Shown: positions 51,477-59,043 of the stretch, piece after piece
Position numbering within the stretch: the stretch's first letter is position 1
Layout: each line of letters starts with the position of its first letter
Source: Actinomycetota bacterium
GTDB taxonomy: Bacteria > Actinomycetota > UBA4738 > HRBIN12
Length of the DNA stretch: 64,000 nt
Reading direction: 5' to 3'
NCBI GenBank assembly: GCA_035697485.1
Contig: DASSCU010000024.1
Coordinates: 1-64,000 of the forward strand
The notes under the pieces: generated by a model
The model's database searches: none
The model's input: only the letters and a program-made list of their open reading frames with translations
Told to the model about the DNA's origin: nothing
Translations under genes and position numbers: made by a program

Positions 51477-52312
51477 CGGTCGTCTCCACAGCTCGCGATC
51501 ACGCGACGCACGAGCACCGAGGCTGCCGCCCGCCGGTAGTCGGCCGGCGCGCGGACGTCGTCGATCGGGTCGAGGGCCTCGACGTGCCGGACGACCGTCG
51601 CCATGTCGACGTCGGCCGGCGCCCGGCCCACGAGCTCCGACTCGAGCGACCGCAGCCGCTGCGCCACCGGCGAGCACGCCCCCACGGCCACCCGGGCCTC
51701 GGCGATGGCGCCGTTCGCGTCGGGGAGGACGACGGCCGACACCATCACGACCGAGATCACGAGGTAGCGCCGCAGGCCCAGCTTGAAAAAGGCCGAACGC
51801 GCGCCGTCGGCCACGCGGGGGACGACCACGGCGGTCAGCAGCTCGTCGGGGCCGAGCGCCGTCTGCCGATAGCCGGTGAGGAACGACTCGAGCGCGAGCG
51901 ATCGGGTGCCGCTCGCCGAGGTCAGGTCCACCGACGCGTCGAGGGTGAGCAGCGCGGGGACGCCGTCGGCGGCCGGCGAGGCGTTGCACAGGTTGCCGCC
52001 GATCGTGCCCGCCTGTTGCACCTGGACGGCGCCGACCTCGCGCGCGGCGGCCCGGAGGCCGTCGAACGCCGGTGGCAGCGCGGCGGCGGCCACGTCGGCC
52101 CAGCGCGTGAGGGCACCGAGGCGGACGCCGCCGGGCGTCTCGACGATGCCTCGCAGGTCGGTGAGCCCGCCGATGTCGACCACACGCTCAGGCATGGGCC
52201 GTCCGACGTGCTGCGGGTACAGGTCGGTCCCTCCGGCCAGCACCGTGTAGCCCGCGCCCCGCATCTCGAGGGCGGCGGCGAGATCGGCCGGCACCACGTA
52301 GTCCACGGGCAT
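51473..52312 (-). CDS. FAD-binding subunit of xanthine dehydrogenase-family enzyme
   Basis: A 279-residue FAD subunit: VLAGGTDLYPQHVGRPMPER and VQVQQAGTIGGNLCNASPAA are the two FAD-binding loops, followed by the CO_deh_flav_C domain with FFKLGLRRYLVISVV and VAVGACSPVAQRLRSLE. It passes electrons from the 2Fe-2S clusters to its acceptor. First gene of the six-gene coupled operon; AGGGGAG is ahead of its ATG and TAAGCT about 15 bases further upstream could be the operon -10 box. Confidence 0.93.
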   Translation of the reverse strand: MPVDYVVPADLAAALEMRGAGYTVLAGGTDLYPQHVGRPMPERVVDIGGLTDLRGIVETPGGVRLGALTRWADVAAAALPPAFDGLRAAAREVGAVQVQQAGTIGGNLCNASPAADGVPALLTLDASVDLTSASGTRSLALESFLTGYRQTALGPDELLTAVVVPRVADGARSAFFKLGLRRYLVISVVMVSAVVLPDANGAIAEARVAVGACSPVAQRLRSLESELVGRAPADVDMATVVRHVEALDPIDDVRAPADYRRAAASVLVRRVIASCGDDR

Positions 52313-52326
52313 CGCTCCCCTCGCGG

Positions 52327-52332
52327 AGCTTA
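52327..52332 (-). promoter_or_regulatory. possible -10 box (TAAGCT) of the heterocycle operon
   Basis: TAAGCT is followed by a short leader of about 14 bases containing AGGGGAG and then the ATG at 52312. It would allow expression independent of the HD-GYP/LuxR gene upstream. Confidence 0.35.
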
Positions 52333-52376
52333 CCCAGCGGGAGTCAGGTGAGGACGTGCTCTCGATGAGGGATCCG

Positions 52377-53927
52377 TCAGTCCCAGAGCAGGCCGTGCTG
52401 CATCGCGAACATCGCCGCGGCTGCCCGCGTCGAGACGCCGATCTTCCCGTAGATGTGCTGCACGTGGTGCTCGGCCGTGCGCGGCGAGATCACGAGCGCC
52501 TGGGCGACCCCTCGGTTGGACTCGCCACGCGCCACCAGTCGCAGCACCTCGACCTCGCGATCCGACAATCCCGCCGGCCAGGTGTGCTGCCTCACCGGGC
52601 GTGAGCGTCCGGCCGCGGCGAGCACCGCCTCCACGCATTCGGAGTCGAAACGGCCCTCCAGCAGCTGCGAAGACACGACGTCGGCGGCCCGTTCGGGATC
52701 CAAGGCCGCGCGATAGGGGCGCGGCTGCGTCATCGCCTGGAACGCGTCGGCGACCGCGATCACCCGGGCGGCCGGGGGCGTGTCCGCGGCCGTGGCCCCG
52801 CGATGGTAGCCCGAGCCGTCCAGCCGCTCGTGGTGCATCGAGGCCGGGCGAGCGAGCGGCTCGAGCGAGCTCGAGCGCATCAGGATGCGTTCGGTGTGGT
52901 AGGGGTGCAGCCGGACACGCTCCCACTCGGTCGTGCTCAGCGGACCACGCTTCTCCCAGACGACGGCGCCGACCGCGGTACGACCGAGATCGTGCAACAG
53001 CCCTGCGAGGCGCACCGAGCCGGGATCGGGCAATCCGAGGCGTTCGGCCGCGCTCGCGGCGAGGCCCGCGACTCCCGAGGAATGCCCCAGGGTGACCGTG
53101 GACCTGAGGTCGACCATGTCGGCGAACGCCTCGGCCACGTGTTCGAGCCGGCCGGCTTCCACCGTGCGCACGGGCGTCGGCTCGGCGTCGAGCACCGCCG
53201 TCCACGGATCCTCGTCGTCGAGACGCTCCAGCATCTTCGGGCCGATCGCCCGGAAGGCCTCGACCGCCGCCGGGTCGAACATGCCGCCCGAGCGACGATC
53301 CATCATGGCGAGCGCCCCGTCGACCCCCCCGAGCCGATGGAAGATGACAGCCTGGGTCGCAGGCTCGGCGACGCGGGCCGCGAAGGCGATGTCCTCGCCG
53401 GCGAGCCCCTGTGGTGCGCCCTTGCCGTCCCAGCGCTCGATCGTTTGGTACAGGGCCTGCGTGACGTCCTCGCCGAGGTGCAGCCGCTCGGACATCTGGG
53501 TCGCCACCTCGCAGATCGCCTGGAAGATCGCCATCGTCTCGGCCCGACCCGTGGCGGTGCGGACCACGTGGCCCGTCCGCCGCAGTCCGGTGCCGCGGCC
53601 GACCGCACTCAGGAACGCGAGCAGTTCCCGCGGGTCGGCGTCGTCGGTCCGCTCGGCCAGCGGACGCATGGCGAGGTCGTCGCCGAAGAGCCTGGTTTCC
53701 TCGTGTGACGTGGCCGTGCAGCCGAGGTGCTTCAGCAACGTCGTGTAGTAGACGCATGCGACGTCGGCGTCGGACGCGTCGAGGTGCCGGGCCATCGCGG
53801 TCGCCAGCACGCATGCGCGGACCGCCTTCTCCGGCGGCTGGCCCATCGCCAGGTCCGTCGTGAGGGAGAGGGCCGCGAGCAGGTCCGCGAGACGGAGCGC
53901 GTCCGGCACGTCGACCCAGCATGGCAC
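52377..53927 (-). CDS. tandem HD-GYP protein with C-terminal LuxR helix-turn-helix
   Basis: A 516-residue protein. The second HD-GYP domain (about 265-420) keeps HD at 312-313 (LAGLLHDLGRTAVG) and HHERLDGSGYHRG at 365-377, with His in place of the Pro of GYP. An N-terminal copy (residues ~20-200) has decayed motifs (YYTTLLKHLGC, ERWDGKGAPQGLAGED). Residues ~450-516 are a LuxR-type DNA-binding domain (LSDREVEVLRLVARGESNRG). It may couple cyclic-dinucleotide hydrolysis or binding to transcription. It reads toward the heterocycle operon 64 bp downstream and is a good candidate for its regulator. GTG start with AAGGGG. Confidence 0.88.
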   Translation of the reverse strand: MPCWVDVPDALRLADLLAALSLTTDLAMGQPPEKAVRACVLATAMARHLDASDADVACVYYTTLLKHLGCTATSHEETRLFGDDLAMRPLAERTDDADPRELLAFLSAVGRGTGLRRTGHVVRTATGRAETMAIFQAICEVATQMSERLHLGEDVTQALYQTIERWDGKGAPQGLAGEDIAFAARVAEPATQAVIFHRLGGVDGALAMMDRRSGGMFDPAAVEAFRAIGPKMLERLDDEDPWTAVLDAEPTPVRTVEAGRLEHVAEAFADMVDLRSTVTLGHSSGVAGLAASAAERLGLPDPGSVRLAGLLHDLGRTAVGAVVWEKRGPLSTTEWERVRLHPYHTERILMRSSSLEPLARPASMHHERLDGSGYHRGATAADTPPAARVIAVADAFQAMTQPRPYRAALDPERAADVVSSQLLEGRFDSECVEAVLAAAGRSRPVRQHTWPAGLSDREVEVLRLVARGESNRGVAQALVISPRTAEHHVQHIYGKIGVSTRAAAAMFAMQHGLLWD

Positions 53928-54024
53928 CCGGACCCCTTCGAGCCAAGATGGGCAGTCCTACCGATGCGCCGGCGTGCGTGCGTGCCTGACCCTCGGGACA
54001 CGGAAGCCACGAGGAGGTCCCGAG

Positions 54025-55239
54025 ATGGCACAGACCGTGAGCGCCGCGTCGAGCGAGACAACCACGGCGGCGGCCCGCCCAACCCTGTTCACGCGCTCCT
54101 TCGTCATCGTGGCGTTGGCCGAACTCGCCTACTTCACGGCCGACGGCATGCTGTTGCCGGCTCTGCCCCGTTACGTCGAGGGGCCCCTCGGCAGCGGCAA
54201 CATCGCGGTCGGGCTGGTAGTCGGCGCGTTCAGCCTGTCGGCCTTCTTCCTGCGTCCGTGGGCCGGTGGGGTCGCCGATCGCCGAGGGCGACGCCTGCTG
54301 ATGGTGGCCGGCGCGTCCTTGTTCGCCGTGTCGGTCGCCGGCTACTTCTTCGCGACGTCGGTCGAGGTGCTGGTGGCCATGCGGCTGCTGACCGGGGCCG
54401 GCGAGGCGCTGTTCTTCGTCGCCGCGCTCGCCGCGAACGTGGATCTGGCCCCCCCGGAGCGCCGCGGCGAGGCGTTCAGCTTCGCCTCGCTCGCGCTGTA
54501 CATCGGCCTCGGAGCGGGACCGTTCATCAGCGAGGCAGCGATCGAGACCCTCGGCTTCGACGCGGTCTGGATGGGTGCGATCGGCCTCGCTGCGGTCGCG
54601 GTCGGGCTCGCACTCCTGCTCCCCGCGATGACGCCCAGCGACAGCGGCGCCCTCGAGCGGCACCGGCTGATCCACCCGGCGGGGCTGCTGCCCGGCGTCG
54701 TGCTCGCCGCGACGATCTGGGGCATGGCGGGGTTCCTGACGTTCGTGCCCCTGTACGCGCTCGACCTCGGCATGAGCGGCGCGGGACTGGTGCTCGGACT
54801 CTTCTCGGGCATCGTCGTGGTGATCCGCAGCATCGGCGCGCGCATCCCCGACCGGCTCGGCGCGGCGCGCTGTACCCGGAGTTCCCTGGTGCTGACGGCG
54901 TTCGGCCTGGCCACGATCGGCATGTGGCAGGCGCCCACCGGACTCGTCGCCGGCGCGGCGATCCTCGGCGTCGGCATCGCGCTGTTCACCCCGGCGCTCT
55001 TCGCGCTCGCCGTGGAAGGGATCGCCGAGAACGAACGGGGCGCGGTGATGGGCACGACGAGCGCGTTCCTCGACGTCGGGTTCGGCCTCGGCCCCGCGAC
55101 GCTCGGCTTCGTCGCCGCCGCGTTCGGCCGGAGCGGCACGTTCATCGCCGGTTCGATCGTGGCCGTCGCGGGACTGGCGGTCGTGGTCTCGACCAACCTG
55201 GGGAGGAGTGCCTCTAGCATGCGCGGGTGCGCATCCTGA
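54025..55239 (+). CDS. MFS transporter
   Basis: A 404-residue permease with 12 helices. Motif A is AGGVADRRGRRLLMVAGASL between helices 2 and 3; helix 1 has IVALAELAYFTADGMLLPAL and helix 5 GAGEALFFVAALAANVDLAP. It resembles the DHA-type drug exporters and cyanate/nitrate-like MFS groups. GAGGAGG eight bases before the ATG at 54025. Its end overlaps the glycosyltransferase gene by 13 bp. Substrate unknown; divergent from the HD-GYP/LuxR gene. Confidence 0.87.
   Translation: MAQTVSAASSETTTAAARPTLFTRSFVIVALAELAYFTADGMLLPALPRYVEGPLGSGNIAVGLVVGAFSLSAFFLRPWAGGVADRRGRRLLMVAGASLFAVSVAGYFFATSVEVLVAMRLLTGAGEALFFVAALAANVDLAPPERRGEAFSFASLALYIGLGAGPFISEAAIETLGFDAVWMGAIGLAAVAVGLALLLPAMTPSDSGALERHRLIHPAGLLPGVVLAATIWGMAGFLTFVPLYALDLGMSGAGLVLGLFSGIVVVIRSIGARIPDRLGAARCTRSSLVLTAFGLATIGMWQAPTGLVAGAAILGVGIALFTPALFALAVEGIAENERGAVMGTTSAFLDVGFGLGPATLGFVAAAFGRSGTFIAGSIVAVAGLAVVVSTNLGRSASSMRGCAS
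55215..55220 (+). promoter_or_regulatory. -10 box (TAGCAT) of the glycosyltransferase gene, leaderless
   Basis: TAGCAT lies 6 nt before the GTG at 55227, inside the 3' end of the MFS gene. Confidence 0.5.
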
Positions 55240-56747
55240 TCTGGCACGGCTGGTTGCTCGAGGGTTCCGGATCGAACGTCGTCACTGCCCGCACCGCGGA
55301 AGCGTGGCGGGCAGCCGGCCACGACGTCGTGCTCCTGTGCCAGGAGCGTCACCCCGAGCGCCACCCGTGGATCGATGCCGACGGCCTGATCGACGGGGGC
55401 GGCCCGAGCGAGCTGACGGAGCGTGGCTCGACCCCCGGCGCGGATGTCGGGCGATGCGCACTGCTGCGACCGGTGATCGGGGCGATGCTGCCGGTCTTCG
55501 TCGTCGACCGCTACGAAGGGTTCGACGACGTGCGCCGGTTCCCCGACCTGTCGGACGAGGAGCTCGAGCGCTATCTGCGGGCGAACGTCGATGCGCTGCG
55601 GGCCGCTGCCGAGTGGCAGGGCAGCGAGATCGTCGTGACGGGCCACGCGATCCCGGGAGCCGCGATCGGGCGTCGGGCGCTGGGGGCCGGGCGCTACTTG
55701 GCCAAGATCCACGGCAGTGACCTCGAGTACGCGGTCCGCTTGCAGGATCGCTACCGCGATCTGGCCGGGGAGGGGCTCGGCGCCGCCCGGGCGGTGCTCG
55801 GATCCGGCAGCGAGGTGCTCGAGCGATGTGCCGGCCTCGTCCCAGAGATGCGCGACCTCGGTCGCGTCGTCGCGCCCGGGGTCGACGTGGACGCCTTCCG
55901 GCCTCGCCCTCGCGTCGAGGCGCTGGTCGACGTCGCCGGCCGGCTCGCACGCGACCCCGACACGGCCCGCGGCCGGCCCTCGGTCACCGACGCGCTGGTC
56001 GAGGGGGCGCTCGAGGGGAGGGACGCGGCGGCGCTCGATGCGATCGCGGGAACGTACGACCAGGCCGTGCCCGAGCCCGATGCGGCTGCACGGCTGCGCG
56101 AGCTCGCCGACGGCGACACGCCGATCGTCGGCTACCTGGGGAAGCTGATCCCGCAGAAGGGCGTCGAGCTCGCACTCTGTGCGCATCGGGGGTTGGCGCA
56201 CGACACCGAGATGCTGGTCGTCGGCTTCGGCTCTCACCGGGAGTGGCTGGCGGCCCTCGTGAGCGCGCTTGGCCGGGACGACCGGGCGGCGCTCGGGTGG
56301 TTGCGCGATGTCGGCGGCATGCCGCTCGGCGACACGCGCCCTGCGGTCGAAGGCGCCCATCGAGCGGTGACCTTCACCGGGCGGCTCGATCATCGGTACG
56401 CCCCCGATGCTCTCGCCGCGATGGACGTGATGGTGGTGCCGTCGATCCTGCACGAGGCGTTCGGCATGGTGGCCGCCGAGGCGGCCGCGGCGGGCGCCCT
56501 CCCGATCGTCGCCCGACACTCCGGCCTCGCCGAGGTAGCCGGGGCACTCGAGTCCGCGGTCGGGCGTCCGGGGATGTTCTCGTTCGATCCGGACGAGGAC
56601 GCGGTCGACATGCTCGCGACGAGCATCGATGGGATCCTGGCGTTGCCTTCCGAGGAACGAGACGAGCTGCGCCGAGACGTGAGCGCGTTCGTCAGGCGCG
56701 AGTGGACGTGGCAGCAGACCGCCGACAGGATCCTCGCCGCCTGGTGA
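55227..56747 (+). CDS. family 4 glycosyltransferase
   Basis: A 506-residue GT-B enzyme. The N-terminal Rossmann begins MRILIWHGWLLEGSGSNVVT (nucleotide-sugar acceptor side). The C-terminal domain has GYLGKLIPQKGVELALCAHR, VTFTGRLDHRYAPDALAAMD and the E-x7-E motif EAFGMVAAEAAAAGALPIVA, a GT4 signature. A longer insertion between the domains (residues ~180-290) is unusual. Acceptor unknown; it likely makes a glycolipid, sugar or cell-wall glycan. Overlaps the preceding MFS gene by 13 bp and has its own -10 box. Confidence 0.88.
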   Translation: MRILIWHGWLLEGSGSNVVTARTAEAWRAAGHDVVLLCQERHPERHPWIDADGLIDGGGPSELTERGSTPGADVGRCALLRPVIGAMLPVFVVDRYEGFDDVRRFPDLSDEELERYLRANVDALRAAAEWQGSEIVVTGHAIPGAAIGRRALGAGRYLAKIHGSDLEYAVRLQDRYRDLAGEGLGAARAVLGSGSEVLERCAGLVPEMRDLGRVVAPGVDVDAFRPRPRVEALVDVAGRLARDPDTARGRPSVTDALVEGALEGRDAAALDAIAGTYDQAVPEPDAAARLRELADGDTPIVGYLGKLIPQKGVELALCAHRGLAHDTEMLVVGFGSHREWLAALVSALGRDDRAALGWLRDVGGMPLGDTRPAVEGAHRAVTFTGRLDHRYAPDALAAMDVMVVPSILHEAFGMVAAEAAAAGALPIVARHSGLAEVAGALESAVGRPGMFSFDPDEDAVDMLATSIDGILALPSEERDELRRDVSAFVRREWTWQQTADRILAAW

Positions 56748-56828
56748 GTCCCGCCCTTTGCCCTCTAGCGCAACCGACCCCGGCGGCGTTAGGGTCGTTC
56801 CGGCAGGCGTGCGCACGCCGCGGCGGGG

Positions 56829-59000
56829 GTGCCGGTGGCCGAAGAACGACGAACGGTGGAGATGCTTGCCACGCTCGCCGGCGGTCTCGTGATCGGGGCC
56901 GTCGAGGTCGTCCTGGCGATCTCGTTCGCCGCCCTCGTGTACGGCGGGTATCTTTCCTACTACCTGTCCCGAGGCATCGGCCTCTACCTCGTCGCGGCGG
57001 CGGTGACGCTCGCGATCCTCGCCTGGCGAGCGGGACAGCGCGGCGTCGTCGGCAGTGTGCAGGACGCGGCAGCGGCGGTGCTCGCGGTCGTCGCCACCAC
57101 CACGGCCCTCGACGCGTTCGGGAGCCTCGACCGTGCCTTCCTCACCGTTGTCGCCGCCACCCTGGTCGTGACGCTCGCGACGGGCATCACGTTCGCGCTG
57201 CTCGGCGTGTTCCGTCTCGGCAACCTCGTGCGGTACGTGCCCTACCCGGTCGTGGGCGGCTTCCTCGCCGGCACCGGCTGGCTGCTCTTCAAGGGCGGCA
57301 TCGGTGTCGCGGCGAGCGTGCAGCCGTACATGCGCACGATCAAGGACCTCACGCGGCAGGAGGACCTGACCCGGTGGATACCCGCGCTCGTCTTCGGCAT
57401 CGTGCTCCTCGTCGTGACGAGGGTCGTGAACCGGCCGCTCGTGATCCCGGCGGTGATCGGCCTCGGGCTCGCGTTGTTCGCGGTCGGCGTCGTCGTGACG
57501 GGCTCCTCGATCGAGGAGCTGGAGGAGGGGCTCTGGCTCCTCGGACCGTTCCCCGCGGGTGAGCTGTGGGAACCGGGCACCGTGCAGGAAGCCTTGACGG
57601 AGGCCGACTGGTCGGCGGTGCTCGGACAGATCGCCGGCATCGCCACCGCGATCTTCGTCGCCGTGATCGCCTGTCTGTTCAACGTGAGCGGCATCGAGCT
57701 GATCCGGCACACCGACCTCGACACGAACAGGGAGCTCCGCGACGCCGGCATCGTGAACGTCGCTTCGGGCGCGTTCGGCGGCATCCCGGGGTACCACGCG
57801 TTGAGCCTGACGGCGCTCGCGGAGCAGATGGGCGTCAACGCGCGGCTCGCCGGCTTGGTGGCGGCGCTCCTGCCGCTGTCCGCGGTGATCTTCGGGGCGG
57901 CGCTGATCGAGCTGATCCCACGCCTGATCGTGGGTGGCGTGCTCGTGTTCGTCGGGCTCGCCTTCATCGTCGAGTGGGTCTGGGACAAGCGACGGTCCCT
58001 GCCGATCACCGAGTACCTGGTCGTGCTCATCATCCTCGCGACGATCATCGTCCGGGGCCTGCTGCCCGGGGTCGCAGTCGGCCTCGTGCTCGCGGTCGTG
58101 CTGTTCGCGGTGAACTACAGCCGGCTCGAGCAGGTGACGGAGGTGGAGTTCGGCGAGACGTACCGCAGCAACGTGGACCGTCCGCTCGGCGAGCGGGAGG
58201 CGCTTCGGTCGCTCAGTGACCGCGTGCAGATCCTGCGGGTCCACGGGTTCGTGTTCTTCGGCACATCGAGCGGCCTGCTCGAACGCATCCGCAAGCGGGT
58301 GGAAGCCGGAGGGCTGCGATTCCTGCTGATCGATCTGCGGAGCGTGACCGGCATGGATTCGTCGGCGGTCATGTCGTTCCGCAAGGTCGCGCAGCTCGCC
58401 GAGGCGAACGGGTTCGAGCTGGTGCTGACCGGGGGACCGCAGGAGGTGGCGGGTCGGCCGGAGCGCGGTGGGGTCGTCGCCGCCGAGGGGGTCGTCCGCT
58501 TCGAGCCGGATCTCGATCGTGGACTCCAGCGATGCGAGGACGTCCTGCTCAGGGAGGCCGAAGGGCAGGCCGGGGGCGCGGCCGAGCGGGCCGAGGCCCT
58601 CGCCCGCCTCCCGCAGGGATTGAGCACGTACCTCGAACGCATGCCACTCCCCGAGGGCACCACGTTGATCCGGCAGGCCGACCCACCCGACGACGTGTTC
58701 GTGCTGGAGTCGGGACGACTGAGCGTCGAGATGGTGACGCCAGAAGGCACACGCCTGCGTCTGCGCGCAGTCCGTCCGGGCGTCGTGGTCGGGGAGATCG
58801 CGATGTACACAGGCGTGCCGCGAACGGCCGACGTGCTCGCCGAGACGCCGAGCGTGGTCCTGCGCCTCAGCAAGACGTCGATCGAGCGACTGGAGGCCGA
58901 GGAACCGGAGCTGGCCGCGGCGCTGCACCGGTGGCTCGCGACGACGCTGGCGGAACGCCTGAGCGATACGTTGCGCTCCTTCGACGCCCTGCTCGACTGA
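56829..59000 (+). CDS. SulP-family transporter with STAS and cyclic-nucleotide-binding domains
   Basis: A 723-residue protein. Residues ~1-430 are the SulP membrane part (VPYPVVGGFLAGTGWLLFKG, NVSGIELIRHTDLDTNRELR, GGIPGYHALSLTALAEQMGV). Residues ~450-560 are a STAS domain (LLIDLRSVTGMDSSAVMSF with the phosphorylatable Ser). Residues ~590-715 are a cNMP domain with a near-complete cassette GEIAMYTGVPRTADV retaining Arg. SulP proteins carry sulfate, bicarbonate or other anions. A cAMP-binding tail on a SulP protein is uncommon. The start is GTG 56829 or 56835. Confidence 0.9.
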   Translation: MPVAEERRTVEMLATLAGGLVIGAVEVVLAISFAALVYGGYLSYYLSRGIGLYLVAAAVTLAILAWRAGQRGVVGSVQDAAAAVLAVVATTTALDAFGSLDRAFLTVVAATLVVTLATGITFALLGVFRLGNLVRYVPYPVVGGFLAGTGWLLFKGGIGVAASVQPYMRTIKDLTRQEDLTRWIPALVFGIVLLVVTRVVNRPLVIPAVIGLGLALFAVGVVVTGSSIEELEEGLWLLGPFPAGELWEPGTVQEALTEADWSAVLGQIAGIATAIFVAVIACLFNVSGIELIRHTDLDTNRELRDAGIVNVASGAFGGIPGYHALSLTALAEQMGVNARLAGLVAALLPLSAVIFGAALIELIPRLIVGGVLVFVGLAFIVEWVWDKRRSLPITEYLVVLIILATIIVRGLLPGVAVGLVLAVVLFAVNYSRLEQVTEVEFGETYRSNVDRPLGEREALRSLSDRVQILRVHGFVFFGTSSGLLERIRKRVEAGGLRFLLIDLRSVTGMDSSAVMSFRKVAQLAEANGFELVLTGGPQEVAGRPERGGVVAAEGVVRFEPDLDRGLQRCEDVLLREAEGQAGGAAERAEALARLPQGLSTYLERMPLPEGTTLIRQADPPDDVFVLESGRLSVEMVTPEGTRLRLRAVRPGVVVGEIAMYTGVPRTADVLAETPSVVLRLSKTSIERLEAEEPELAAALHRWLATTLAERLSDTLRSFDALLD

Positions 59001-59031
59001 CGGGTCCGACCTCGATGTCCGCGGGGCTGGG

Positions 59032-59037
59032 TACCGT
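59032..59037 (+). promoter_or_regulatory. -10 box (TACCGT) of the RecQ-like gene, leaderless
   Basis: TACCGT stands 6 nt before the ATG at 59044. Confidence 0.5.
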
Positions 59038-59043
59038 TCGTGG

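Noticed and set aside
48864-51539. An 891-codon plus-strand frame opposite the molybdenum hydroxylase.
   Set aside because: It mirrors the real xanthine dehydrogenase-family gene and lacks domain motifs and a ribosome-binding site.
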